Below, piece after piece: positions 1-7,951 of a DNA stretch of 21,636 nucleotides. The stretch covers positions 1 through 21,636 of the IMG/VR virus record IMGVR_UViG_3300033571_021436. One strand, given 5' to 3'. The stretch is from a virus. Both the position numbers and the translations under genes were made by a program. The stretch's first letter is position 1. Each line of letters begins with the position of its first letter. A model generated the notes under the pieces. That model did no database searches, was not told the origin of the DNA, and saw only the letters and a program-made list of their open reading frames with translations.

Positions 1-100
1 CTGCAGTGACGAAAGTTCCTCTCGGAAGATCGCCAGTTACAGTGAACAGGTTGATAACCTCATGTTCGCTATGATCATTGAATGGTTTTAGTGTTGGCAT
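1..100 (-). CDS. N-terminal part of a probable head protein (cut by window edge)
   Basis: Reading leftward from an ATG at 98-100, an open frame runs off the window edge after 33 codons. It begins MPTLKPFNDHSEHEVINLFT and continues with TVTGDLPRGTFVT. It lies 33 bases downstream of the protease-scaffold gene on the same strand. In many phages this place is held by a capsid decoration or major capsid gene, and the 'F-x-E-H-x-V-I-N-L-F' opening resembles small head or decoration proteins as I remember them, but only a fragment is visible. No Shine-Dalgarno sequence precedes the ATG, and it is probably co-transcribed with the upstream gene. The coding call is fairly good; the function is an inference from context. 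Confidence 0.55.
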   Translation of the reverse strand, partial: MPTLKPFNDHSEHEVINLFTVTGDLPRGTFVTA

Positions 101-133
101 ATATTTGTTTTGTTAAATTATTTTAGATAAAGA

Positions 134-1885
134 TTATCTTTTAATCTTTACACTGGATTTGTTGAAAGCGGCACTAATTTTTTCCATTAGTGATAAATCG
201 GTAGGTGCAGCTGCGTTAGGAATTAAAGCGGCCTCGATTTCAACACTACTTACAACCTCTTCTACAGTCTTGGCTGCTTTCTTGTCTTCTTTCTTTGCCT
301 CTTCTTCTTTCATATCTTCCTCTTCAGTATCGTCCTCTTCCTCTTTTTCATCGTCTTCTTCTACTTCGATTTCGATCTTGGCGCAGGAAGTTTTCTTTTC
401 TGCCATTTCTACTTTCTTGTCTTCTACTTTCTCTTCATCTTTCTTAGCTACTTTCTTCTTGGCTTCCGCTAGTGTAGCAAATTTATTGTACCACTTTTCA
501 AATGACTCTTCGTCCGCAATTGCCTGTAGATCCTCTGCAATGATCGTACGATCAGCGTCAGTTAGATTGAACTCGTCATCAATTAAGGACATACGGCGCT
601 GGAATGTCGCCTCAATTTCTTGCTTGCGGATATTCTCTTGGACCTCAGCAAATTCTGCCTTAACCTTCTCGCTATCGGCCTTGATGGACTCTAGATCAGT
701 TTTTAGGGCAGCTAGTTCTTCTTGCGCGACCTTAAGAGCATTTTCTTTCTCTTCGGCTTTTGCTGTCCAATCCTTGGCTAGCTCGGTGATTTTGCTGGAA
801 ATGAATTCACGAACCGCGCTGGCGGAAACTTCTTTCATTGCCTCGTCTGTGATATCTTCAATCTGATTGATTTGCATAATGTTTTTTACATCTTTAATTT
901 CCGAAGAGACACTTTTTTTATTCATTTCAATGTCTTCTTTTTGATTTTTATTTTCTTCTTGGTTATCGTATGATATAACAACACCCTTTACCTCTGCGGC
1001 GGGATTATTAGTAAACCCAATACCTAACGGTAGAATATTGCCCTGTAAATTTAAGAAAATTTGCTTTCCAGATATAGAAGAAATACCACTCCCACCAAAA
1101 ACCTTTAGGTCATCTTTGTGTTTTAAGATTTCTTCCTCACTGTCAATGATTGTTGCTTCTTGCAGATTCTTGCTTCCCTCTGCAATATTGAACTCGTTAA
1201 ATCCAAGCTCCCAACTAGCACTTACAGATAGGTACTTTGAAGAACTTGGGTCACTACTACTAACAAGCTCTTCGGCAAACTCTGGATTTGTAATTTTCCA
1301 TACATATCCGGATAAAACAACATTAAACGGCTCTGTCATAGCAGAAACCTGCTCCAGTGTTAATGGTTTACTTGTACCAAACTCACTAAAACCATATCCA
1401 GTGCAGAAGCCCACGACAGTTTTACGATTGTGTTCGATATTAAAAGGCTTATTAACAAAATTGCTTACCATTGCTAATGCATTATCTGTTCCAATCATGT
1501 GTCCATTTTTATTGCCTCTATTAACTACAAATGCGTCAAAAGCAACGCCCATTAAATCTTTATTAACATCCAAGTCTACATTAGTTGGAAGGTAGCTTTT
1601 TAATTGATCTACCGAAGCGACTGCTAGATACTTATCCTCCTCAAAATCCACTCTTGCTTGAACAACAATACCGTCAAAACGCGCATAGTACTTGAATTTA
1701 TCCATGTTAAGATTTACACTGCTATTAGCAACAGGTGCAATATTTTTTAATTTTCTGTTTACTAATACGCTATTATCGTTGTTATTTTTTAGTAACTCAA
1801 AAGCGCAGAGTTGAACTTGTTTTCCGGGACTGTATTCTAAATCGTGTAAATCAAAACCGGGCGCTTGAGAGTCTTCGATAATCAT
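134..1885 (-). CDS. Prohead maturation protease fused to a scaffold-like C-terminus
   Basis: The 583-residue protein appears to have two parts. Residues 60-300 resemble a phage prohead serine protease. A conserved-looking His is at 152 (FNIEHNR), and a serine cluster KYLSVSASWE at 218-226 gives S222 or S224 as the likely nucleophile. Residues 320-583 look like assembly scaffold: a long charged coiled coil (about 365-430), then a Lys/Glu-rich region with a very acidic run (507-530), and a short hydrophobic tail. The acidic part recalls T4 internal core proteins. The protease would cleave scaffold and capsid proteins inside the prohead. The gene lies among structural and lysis genes, with a late-promoter-like GTGTATAAT 17 bases before its ATG. 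An in-frame ATG at 923-925 (residue 321) opens the scaffold half and could give a separate scaffold product. Family placement rests on motifs and layout. Confidence 0.72.
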   Translation of the reverse strand: MIIEDSQAPGFDLHDLEYSPGKQVQLCAFELLKNNNDNSVLVNRKLKNIAPVANSSVNLNMDKFKYYARFDGIVVQARVDFEEDKYLAVASVDQLKSYLPTNVDLDVNKDLMGVAFDAFVVNRGNKNGHMIGTDNALAMVSNFVNKPFNIEHNRKTVVGFCTGYGFSEFGTSKPLTLEQVSAMTEPFNVVLSGYVWKITNPEFAEELVSSSDPSSSKYLSVSASWELGFNEFNIAEGSKNLQEATIIDSEEEILKHKDDLKVFGGSGISSISGKQIFLNLQGNILPLGIGFTNNPAAEVKGVVISYDNQEENKNQKEDIEMNKKSVSSEIKDVKNIMQINQIEDITDEAMKEVSASAVREFISSKITELAKDWTAKAEEKENALKVAQEELAALKTDLESIKADSEKVKAEFAEVQENIRKQEIEATFQRRMSLIDDEFNLTDADRTIIAEDLQAIADEESFEKWYNKFATLAEAKKKVAKKDEEKVEDKKVEMAEKKTSCAKIEIEVEEDDEKEEEDDTEEEDMKEEEAKKEDKKAAKTVEEVVSSVEIEAALIPNAAAPTDLSLMEKISAAFNKSSVKIKR

Positions 1886-1902
1886 ATTATTATAGTAGTA
1901 AT

Positions 1903-1911
1903 ATTATACAC
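1903..1911 (-). promoter_or_regulatory. Variant late promoter motif for the protease-scaffold gene
   Basis: On the minus strand this reads GTGTATAAT, a variant of the GTGTAATTA motif upstream of other late genes in the window. It ends 17 bases before the ATG at 1885, and the stretch between is almost entirely A and T. It is weaker support than the exact copies. Confidence 0.45.
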
Positions 1912-1921
1912 AGAAAACAAA

Positions 1922-2536
1922 TTATTTTGCGCAAGAAAGAACCAATTTTGACTCTGCGTCTCTTCTCTCTAGTAAACCATCTAAACCTCTGCCCTTCCAT
2001 ATTCGCTTCATCTTCTGAAATTCTAAAGCAATACTTCTATAATCTTTTTTTGGAACTAGATCTCTAATTTCACGCATTTCTCTTCTACTATCGCCAGACA
2101 TACTACTTCCACGGTTAAAAACCAACGAAACGATTGCTCCGTACGCATTATCACAAAGCTTATCTAAATCGGGGAACGCTCTTTCTGCTAACTTAGAAAA
2201 CTTTGGCCAAGTCAATGTTTCGAATATTTCTTTCGCTTGCTCCCATGAAACAACTATGCCAGCTTGCCTTAGTGTTCTTGTATACTCTTTTCCTGATTGG
2301 CCTGTTTTGCCCGATGCGCCTTGTATTAATTTTATCTCGTCATTTTTTAAAAAATAGAATATTCTTGCGAGTTCTTCTTTTGTATAGTATGCACAATCAA
2401 TACCAATTCCAATTGTAGGTCCAGAAGCACCACCGGGCCAAGTGAATCTAGAAAGGTATTTATCATAATATGGTTTCCCGCCTCCTACTTCATAATCTAA
2501 TAATAGTTTTAATGTTTCTGGTGATGGTTTTTTCAT
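1922..2536 (-). CDS. Endolysin, pesticin/T4-lysozyme-like muramidase
   Basis: The 204-residue protein matches the lysozyme-like fold of the pesticin C-terminal family. E16 in LLDYEVGGG, D25 in PYYDK and T41 in SGPTIGIGID form a Glu-Asp-Thr set; the nine-residue Glu-Asp spacing equals that of T4 lysozyme (E11, D20). Later motifs VSLVFNRGSSM and a C-terminal RRDAE also fit phage lysozymes. It would cut the glycan strands of peptidoglycan. No signal peptide is present, so it needs a holin to reach the wall. The start overlaps the end of the upstream membrane protein gene by four bases, and no clear Shine-Dalgarno precedes it, suggesting coupled translation. With the two genes upstream it forms a complete lysis cassette. 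Confidence 0.86.
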   Translation of the reverse strand: MKKPSPETLKLLLDYEVGGGKPYYDKYLSRFTWPGGASGPTIGIGIDCAYYTKEELARIFYFLKNDEIKLIQGASGKTGQSGKEYTRTLRQAGIVVSWEQAKEIFETLTWPKFSKLAERAFPDLDKLCDNAYGAIVSLVFNRGSSMSGDSRREMREIRDLVPKKDYRSIALEFQKMKRIWKGRGLDGLLERRDAESKLVLSCAK

Positions 2537-2958
2537 TCTATTGTATAGTCGTCTTCTTTGACGTTATGGGTAAGATTTTCAGTTATCTCTTCTTTTATTG
2601 TTTCTACATTACCAGTCATCTCTGCATTAGAATCACTGCGGTATTTTAGATCCACAACAGCCTGTACGCCAAGATATGACGCAATAATTACGGCAAATAT
2701 CTCTATTGTTTTCGAAAACAATGTTACAAAAGCTGGTATATGCTCTGGCATTTCTATGGCTAACAATATTGCCACGCTAGAATAATATAATGCAGCTAGC
2801 ATTAAAACAGAAGTAAATATTATAAAAAACTTCTTTGAAGATAAATGGTTAGTTTTTTCCATTTCTCTTTTTAGATAATCTGGAGTATTTGGCGGAACCT
2901 TTCCGTTTTGCAAAAAGGCGCATGCTGTTTTAGCTATATTTGCGATATTGTGCCACAT
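2533..2958 (-). CDS. Small membrane protein, putative holin
   Basis: The 141-residue protein has a polar N-terminus, two hydrophobic segments (about 43-66 and 74-103) joined by a short turn, and a charged C-terminal tail of about 38 residues. Size and topology fit a two-segment holin, the pore former that times lysis by letting the endolysin through the inner membrane. Holins share little sequence, so the call rests on topology and position: the gene overlaps the endolysin gene by four bases and begins seven bases after the u-spanin gene ends. The tail is longer than in many class II holins, so another lysis-associated or unrelated membrane protein is possible. No own promoter motif is seen; it is probably expressed from the promoter before the u-spanin gene. 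Confidence 0.6.
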   Translation of the reverse strand: MWHNIANIAKTACAFLQNGKVPPNTPDYLKREMEKTNHLSSKKFFIIFTSVLMLAALYYSSVAILLAIEMPEHIPAFVTLFSKTIEIFAVIIASYLGVQAVVDLKYRSDSNAEMTGNVETIKEEITENLTHNVKEDDYTIE

Positions 2959-2964
2959 ATGCTT

Positions 2965-3546
2965 TTAAAATAACTTAAATCCGCTATTCATCCTAAGATA
3001 GATATAACCACCAATCAGCGCTAAAAGCGCAACAATAATGATGTTTCTCCAGAGAATAGCCAAATCTTTTTCAACAAGTTTCTTTTGCATTATGTTAAGA
3101 TCTTTTACCATCTTATTTGTCATCTCTTGTTGCTTTGTGCGTTCTGCATCAAATTCTTGTTTGGCTTTAGCTAAAACTTCATTATCCTTTTTAAGTTTTG
3201 CTGCAATCTCTTTATCTTCTAAGAGTTTGTCATAATCAGATGAATTGACCACAACTACCTTATCGCTTTTATATTGTTCGGGGACGATTACTACTCTTTG
3301 CTTTGAATCATTTACAGAGATAGGCTTTTGGTATATAGCATTGATTTGAATTCTCTTTTTAGGAGGATTGATTAACTTTGTGGTCTCATTTATATAAGAC
3401 TCTGCCAAATCAATTCTGGCTAAATCAATTGAATCTTTTGTAGCATAAACGGACTGAGAAACTGCTTCAGTCTGTTTTTCGGTATAAACAGTACATCCGC
3501 TTAATAAAAAACATGACAATAAAATTATTGCTGAATAAATTCTCAT
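2965..3546 (-). CDS. Lipoprotein with C-terminal membrane anchor, probable unimolecular spanin
   Basis: The 193-residue protein begins with a lipoprotein signal peptide ending in lipobox LLSGC, making C18 the lipidated residue. A long soluble part follows, with a charged coiled coil at about 103-160, and a single membrane helix lies near the C-terminus (about 163-184, WRNIIIVALLALIGG). Attachment to the outer membrane by lipid and to the inner membrane by a helix is the layout of u-spanins such as T1 gp11, which disrupt the outer membrane in the last step of lysis. This implies a Gram-negative host. At 193 residues it is longer than T1 gp11. The gene sits directly before holin and endolysin genes. 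An exact GTGTAATTA motif ends only 6 bases before the ATG. A structural lipoprotein is a less likely alternative. Confidence 0.76.
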   Translation of the reverse strand: MRIYSAIILLSCFLLSGCTVYTEKQTEAVSQSVYATKDSIDLARIDLAESYINETTKLINPPKKRIQINAIYQKPISVNDSKQRVVIVPEQYKSDKVVVVNSSDYDKLLEDKEIAAKLKKDNEVLAKAKQEFDAERTKQQEMTNKMVKDLNIMQKKLVEKDLAILWRNIIIVALLALIGGYIYLRMNSGFKLF

Positions 3547-3552
3547 ATATTA

Positions 3553-3561
3553 TAATTACAC
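3553..3561 (-). promoter_or_regulatory. Late promoter motif of the lysis cassette
   Basis: The minus strand reads GTGTAATTA, an exact copy of the motif, followed by TAATAT and then the ATG of the u-spanin gene. With so short a gap the transcript would start at or next to the ATG if the motif acts as a -10 element. Surrounding sequence is nearly all A/T. Confidence 0.6.
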
Positions 3562-3587
3562 CTTATAATTGGCGTATATATAATATA

Positions 3588-3851
3588 TTAACACAAACCA
3601 GTACCAAAAGACTCACGATAAGTAACAGTTCCAATTGATATTCCAGACACGGCACCGTCTCCCCATACTATTCCACTTGGTATTGTTGCACTAGATAATA
3701 ACGTCATTGTAACACAAGAATTTCTGTTAAAATTAGACCATAAAACTCCACTTACGGGCATTGGTGGCCAAACTTGAGATTCCCCAAGATACATTGATGT
3801 AACCCCGGTAGATCCCAATCTAATTGCTCCAATTCCAGTTGATATTATCAT
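3588..3851 (-). CDS. Short fibre-type structural protein
   Basis: The 87-residue protein opens with a Gly/Ile-rich stretch containing IRLGSTGVTSMYLGES and then QVWP. This type of motif (IRLG..x-V..x-YLG..x-VWP) is common at the ends or beginnings of phage tail-fibre and other virion proteins. The rest is short, polar and beta-prone, with no membrane helix and no enzyme motif. It lies among late genes between a glycosyltransferase and the lysis cassette and has its own variant late motif 23 bases upstream of the ATG. I infer a small virion or fibre-associated protein; the exact role cannot be read from the sequence. Confidence 0.5.
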   Translation of the reverse strand: MIISTGIGAIRLGSTGVTSMYLGESQVWPPMPVSGVLWSNFNRNSCVTMTLLSSATIPSGIVWGDGAVSGISIGTVTYRESFGTGLC

Positions 3852-3874
3852 AGTAAGTAATTATGTACTAGTAT

Positions 3875-3883
3875 TAAATACAC
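3875..3883 (-). promoter_or_regulatory. Variant late promoter motif before the short fibre-type gene
   Basis: The minus strand reads GTGTATTTA, a one-base variant of GTGTAATTA, preceded by AA and followed by an A/T-rich 23-base gap to the ATG at 3851. Confidence 0.4.
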
Positions 3884-3925
3884 TTTTTATCTATTTGCAT
3901 GCAGAGTAAATATTAATTTATACTG

Positions 3926-4552
3926 TTATCGATTATTAGTAGGTATATCATCTACTCTTGCCTTTATATCGTGAAATTCTTTGTTTGTATTAATGGAGAC
4001 AGTATCAGTATTAATAACGGCCAATAATGGTGGACGATATAATTTTATACCATTAAATTGCATGGACTGCATTATAATAGATTCGTGGCACAGGGAACTG
4101 TTCTGTTCTATAGCAGAAAGTGCTAAAATTTCCCATACAGTTTCTGTAAAGTTAGTTTTTTTTATTCTTGGCAAATAAATAACAGCCTTAGCTGAAGAAA
4201 ACTTTTTTACAATTGGCGTCCATGTACCAATCGGCTCCGGAAGCCCATCTCCCCCTAAAATAATTGCACCACAGTCTTCTGGTACAGAGTTTAATGAAAC
4301 TATATTAGAGTATATTTCTGAATCTATTATTGCATCATCCTCAAGAACCAGTAAGGGCTCATTTATTAAATATTTAGATATCGCCTTCAAGTGAGATGCG
4401 GTGCTTCCAACTATAGATTTTTCTAATAATGAGTGTCCTCTTTTTGGTATTACCGCATCTACAATGCTAACATCTCTAAAAAGCCTAATCAATGGAAAAA
4501 TATATTTCTCTCTATCCGTTATTTCCGGATTGTGAATTATAGCTATCTTCAT
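3926..4552 (-). CDS. Glycosyltransferase family 25-like protein
   Basis: The 208-residue protein has the features of GT25 (LPS-type) glycosyltransferases: a GSTASHLKAI motif at 49-58, matching the 'G-C/S-x-x-S-H' motif of the family, and LLVLEDDAI at 67-75, whose acidic triad fits the metal and sugar-nucleotide site. A later GAIILGGDG also fits. It would transfer a sugar to a lipopolysaccharide, a virion protein or another acceptor. It lacks a signal peptide, so it would act in the cytoplasm. It stands between the fibre-like gene and a short structural gene, so modification of a fibre or of the host surface is plausible, but the acceptor is unknown. The 70 bases upstream are almost pure A/T and contain no exact late motif. 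Confidence 0.75.
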   Translation of the reverse strand: MKIAIIHNPEITDREKYIFPLIRLFRDVSIVDAVIPKRGHSLLEKSIVGSTASHLKAISKYLINEPLLVLEDDAIIDSEIYSNIVSLNSVPEDCGAIILGGDGLPEPIGTWTPIVKKFSSAKAVIYLPRIKKTNFTETVWEILALSAIEQNSSLCHESIIMQSMQFNGIKLYRPPLLAVINTDTVSINTNKEFHDIKARVDDIPTNNR

Positions 4553-4620
4553 GTATATAGCTATTATATTATAATATAATTTATATATAAATAATATTTA
4601 CTGTTGAATTTTTGAATAAA

Positions 4621-5859
4621 TTATCCCACTATCAAATAGACAGTTGTCGGAGAAGGCGTTGTGATTAAATTAAATTGTGCTTGGGTTAATGATACCATAT
4701 TCGTAATTAATCCATTACCTATAACGCAATTTCCGCTTAAGTTATTTATTCTATTATCAAGTGTCCCAGTTGTAACAAATGATCCCGTTTGTAATTGCCG
4801 ATTAAACCAAATACCGCTATTAGAATCATATTGAATAATATCATTATTTTGTAAACTTACAGACCTCGCAATATTTACATCGTGTAATTCGCCCAACTCA
4901 AAACCATTCTGAACCTTTACATAAATTGACCCCTGAGTTTGGTGAGCACGGGCGACAACACCTAAATAAACCATGTGCGCTGGCGCAAATGGCTTGTTTG
5001 CAGTGCCATATACCAAATTACCAGTTGGCCCCAACCAAACCGGATCACCATCAACTGCTGATATAGTATTTATTTGAGATAAAAGGCCCTCTGTTATTAT
5101 TCTTCCCGTGGCGTTAACTGCTAAAGTATCATATAACAAACCAAGGGTTTTTGATGACGTGAAATCGCCCGTATTTGATGCGGGTACAACCATAAGGTTG
5201 CTACCTACAGCATCAGAAATATATACTGGCTGACCCTTACTTATAACAGAATTACTACCATTTTTTACTATTTGAGTTAAATATGTTGGATCAGGAAGCG
5301 TATTGATATTGAAAAATCCACTTGGATTATTTACAGAATAAAATGAACCAGTTTGTCCAGTTGTGATAAATGCACCAGTTTCTCCGGTGGTTACAAATGT
5401 ACATGCTTGCGCAGCACCTATAAATAAACCAGTTAAATCTTCAGTAATAAATGTACCAGTCTGATCCTTAGTTACAAATATTCCAGTTTGTTCTTTACCA
5501 ACAAAAGCGCCAGTTTGTCCACTTGTTATAAATATACCAGTTTTATCATTAGTGGTAAAAATTCCCGTCTGACCACTTGTTATAAATAAACCTGTTTCTA
5601 ATTTTTTAACATAATCTCCAGTTAGCATACCACTTAACGAGGTAAACTGAGAAGACACCAAAATATTATTAGACTCGAAAATTCCAGTTGCAACATACGA
5701 AGATGAGCAAAATCCACTTAAACCAGTTAATTGAGTATATGTAGCATAACCAGATTGCCCATCACTGGGTATAGACAAAAAATATCCACTACCATACTGA
5801 CCAACTAAATCGGCTATATCTGGATCTAATTGATTTTTTTTAATTAAACTTATTGGCAT
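4621..5859 (-). CDS. Repeat-rich tail-fibre-like structural protein
   Basis: The 412-residue protein has three parts. Residues 88-175 hold about nine tandem ten-residue repeats of form T-G-x-F-x-T-x-x-Q/D-x; one copy (151-155, QACTF) has lost the TG and gained a cysteine. Residues 190-330 form a domain often seen in phage fibre-like proteins (SVISKGQPVYISDAVGSN, then a GDPVWLGPTGNLV stretch and VYLGVVARA). The end, LTQAQFNLITTPSPTTVYLIVG from 391, is the kind of short C-terminal motif found on fibre and neck proteins. The repeats suggest a fibrous trimeric shaft. The gene starts four bases after the portal gene with a Shine-Dalgarno (GAGGAA, 5867-5872) seven bases before the ATG, so it is co-transcribed with portal. 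Whether it is a tail, head or neck fibre is not known. Confidence 0.72.
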   Translation of the reverse strand: MPISLIKKNQLDPDIADLVGQYGSGYFLSIPSDGQSGYATYTQLTGLSGFCSSSYVATGIFESNNILVSSQFTSLSGMLTGDYVKKLETGLFITSGQTGIFTTNDKTGIFITSGQTGAFVGKEQTGIFVTKDQTGTFITEDLTGLFIGAAQACTFVTTGETGAFITTGQTGSFYSVNNPSGFFNINTLPDPTYLTQIVKNGSNSVISKGQPVYISDAVGSNLMVVPASNTGDFTSSKTLGLLYDTLAVNATGRIITEGLLSQINTISAVDGDPVWLGPTGNLVYGTANKPFAPAHMVYLGVVARAHQTQGSIYVKVQNGFELGELHDVNIARSVSLQNNDIIQYDSNSGIWFNRQLQTGSFVTTGTLDNRINNLSGNCVIGNGLITNMVSLTQAQFNLITTPSPTTVYLIVG

Positions 5860-5863
5860 AAAT

Positions 5864-7915
5864 TTATTCCTCGTCTATTTGGCTATGCATTAAGACAATA
5901 GCGGTTTTTATATCTACGCCATGTTCCTGAGCAATATCCATTACAGTTGTTAGATTTTCTGTATTTGTTACTGGTTCATTAATATACTTAGCAATGCTTT
6001 CAAGCCACTGCTCGGGCTTTTCATTCATAGCTATTGTCTCCGCTACTTCATTAACTATTTCTTTCTGTTGCTTTATTAATTTTTTCTTTTTAAATTTCTC
6101 CTTGAGATAATTTTCAATACTACCAGATAATAAATCGAATCTTGTTAGGTTTGCAGCAATTTGTGTTGCGCTAACCTTTTTCCCAATTTTTCCAATATTG
6201 TTAACATTTTTGGATACTCCAGATCCGGGTGGCCTTCCAGTCATTTGCTTGATTTCTTTATTTTTTTGCGCACTAGTACCAGACTGCTTATTATCTTGCT
6301 GTTTACTAGTAGTACTGTCTTGTGGCGCGCCAATATTTGGGTTATTTAAAACTGGCTGATATAAAGACTCCTTATGATACTGTATTAACTTTCTTTGGCT
6401 CTCAAGACTTTCTTCGGGAAGAGGTAGTCTACCAGTTTGTAGTGCAGTCAGCCCCTCCTCTGGTGTCAGTATACCAATCTCCATTAATCTAGAGTAAATT
6501 CTAGCTGAATTTGGGTCGTCTCTAAAGTCTGCATCTTTAAATCTCGGCGTTGGTAGGGACTTAAATCCGAGTTCTGCACCTATAGATTTTATTTCGGGAA
6601 GTAAAAATTCGTTTAAAAATGTCTCTCTTGCGTGTTTTAATCTTGCCAAAAACATTTCAACTTTTGTTGACGAGTTTGCATACTTTTCTTCTCCAATTAG
6701 TATATTGTTAAGCCCATTTTTAATATCTTCATTTACGATTTGATATTTTTTGGGGTCAAGAATCTTTTCCACCTCCGGAATGACAAATTTTGCCTGTGTT
6801 GTATAGTCGGTAATAAGAATGCGCCCAACACTTTCATTTTGAAATATTTCCTTAAGATTATTTATTTGCTTTGCTGTTGGCATACCAATCTCATCATTAC
6901 CCATAGTAACAAGCAATACTGCTTGCATGATTGTTCTGCTAATAGCCATATCTATGTTTTTCAATTCCTGCTTCCAGTTAATATCCTGCAAAACAGGGAA
7001 TCCCATTGGAACACCGAATGGTTCATATGGTTGCTTTTTATAAAAAACTGCTTTAACTTTATCGGGATCAAGATAAAATACTAAATAAGTCTGCGATTGC
7101 GCCGTCTTTACCGTTTCTTGTAACTGTCCAAATTCCTGTATTTTCTTGGCCAACTCCTTCTCCTCATCTGATTTTGGGTTGGTTAATACTTGCATTTCAA
7201 AATCGTTAAGTACTTTTACATATCTAGGAGATATAAATGATGCCGATCCAATTGACTGAATATCTGCGGGGTTAAGAATAATGTACTTAATTGGAACTTC
7301 TTTCTGTGTTCCAGCTGCTGTTAGCACATCAGTAATAGTCATCATCTCCTCTTTATTAAATACCGCGTTTAGTTTATACAAGAAAACATTACCGCTACGA
7401 TAGTATTCACGATAAAAATCATCTTGCAAACGCCATAGGTTTACTCTATTTGACCAAGCCTCAAAAAACTTTCTAGACTGTGCGTTACCTCCGGTAAAAT
7501 ATATTGGCGAGCAACTAAACTCGGTCATCATATCAATAGTATTACGAAATACAGAAAAATTGTAATATGCTTTTTGACAAAGAATAATAGCATCTCGAAT
7601 AGAGACATTTGATGTATACTTGCCTCTAGAAGCGCTATATATAAATGGAACCACACCGCCCTCAATATTAGAGTACCTTTCTGACCTAGTCATCGTACTC
7701 GCACGATTTCTTCTTAGCGGAGAATTCTGATTTACTCCATACCCAGAATCCTCTGTATCATAAGATGAATAAGCGGAAATTTCTATCTGTGAATTACTTT
7801 TATATGACCCCTCAATTAGAGAAGGCTCAACAAAAGTGGTATTTTTCTTCTTTTTTACCTCTGTTGTCGATGCCTTAGCTTGTAAATTTTCCGTGCTTTT
7901 ACCTTTCTTAGTCAT
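5864..7915 (-). CDS. Portal protein
   Basis: The 683-residue protein follows the large terminase gene by 36 bases and has portal-like features. A low-complexity Lys/Ser/Thr-rich N-terminus (1-85) comes before the core. The core has SIRDAIILCQKAYYNF (105-120), FRNTIDMMTEF and then FYREYYRSGNVFLY (167-180), a pattern of portal wing regions. A long helical stem region and a charged Gln/Lys-rich tail (540-683) follow. The portal forms the ring at one capsid vertex through which the terminase pumps DNA. The protein is longer than T4 gp20, because of the basic N-terminus and the extended C-terminus. An exact late motif GTGTAATTA lies 16 bases before its ATG, so portal starts its own unit, shared with the fibre-like gene. 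Identification rests on context plus weak core motifs. Confidence 0.83.
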   Translation of the reverse strand: MTKKGKSTENLQAKASTTEVKKKKNTTFVEPSLIEGSYKSNSQIEISAYSSYDTEDSGYGVNQNSPLRRNRASTMTRSERYSNIEGGVVPFIYSASRGKYTSNVSIRDAIILCQKAYYNFSVFRNTIDMMTEFSCSPIYFTGGNAQSRKFFEAWSNRVNLWRLQDDFYREYYRSGNVFLYKLNAVFNKEEMMTITDVLTAAGTQKEVPIKYIILNPADIQSIGSASFISPRYVKVLNDFEMQVLTNPKSDEEKELAKKIQEFGQLQETVKTAQSQTYLVFYLDPDKVKAVFYKKQPYEPFGVPMGFPVLQDINWKQELKNIDMAISRTIMQAVLLVTMGNDEIGMPTAKQINNLKEIFQNESVGRILITDYTTQAKFVIPEVEKILDPKKYQIVNEDIKNGLNNILIGEEKYANSSTKVEMFLARLKHARETFLNEFLLPEIKSIGAELGFKSLPTPRFKDADFRDDPNSARIYSRLMEIGILTPEEGLTALQTGRLPLPEESLESQRKLIQYHKESLYQPVLNNPNIGAPQDSTTSKQQDNKQSGTSAQKNKEIKQMTGRPPGSGVSKNVNNIGKIGKKVSATQIAANLTRFDLLSGSIENYLKEKFKKKKLIKQQKEIVNEVAETIAMNEKPEQWLESIAKYINEPVTNTENLTTVMDIAQEHGVDIKTAIVLMHSQIDEE

Positions 7916-7931
7916 AAAGTATTATAAAACT

Positions 7932-7940
7932 TAATTACAC
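7932..7940 (-). promoter_or_regulatory. Late promoter motif before the portal gene
   Basis: The minus strand reads GTGTAATTA, exact, 16 bases before the portal ATG. It lies in the 36-base gap between the terminase stop and the portal start, indicating that portal can be transcribed separately from the terminase operon. Confidence 0.58.
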
Positions 7941-7951
7941 TTAAATCTGTT

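Noticed and set aside
159-866. Long Ser-rich open frame on the plus strand
   Set aside because: It is antisense to the acidic scaffold part of the protease-scaffold gene; the Ser runs mirror Glu/Asp/Lys codons on the other strand.
1038-1595. 185-codon open frame on the plus strand
   Set aside because: Antisense to the protease domain, without promoter or start-site support.
6740-7084. 114-codon open frame on the plus strand
   Set aside because: Antisense to the portal gene, with no start-site support and odd composition.
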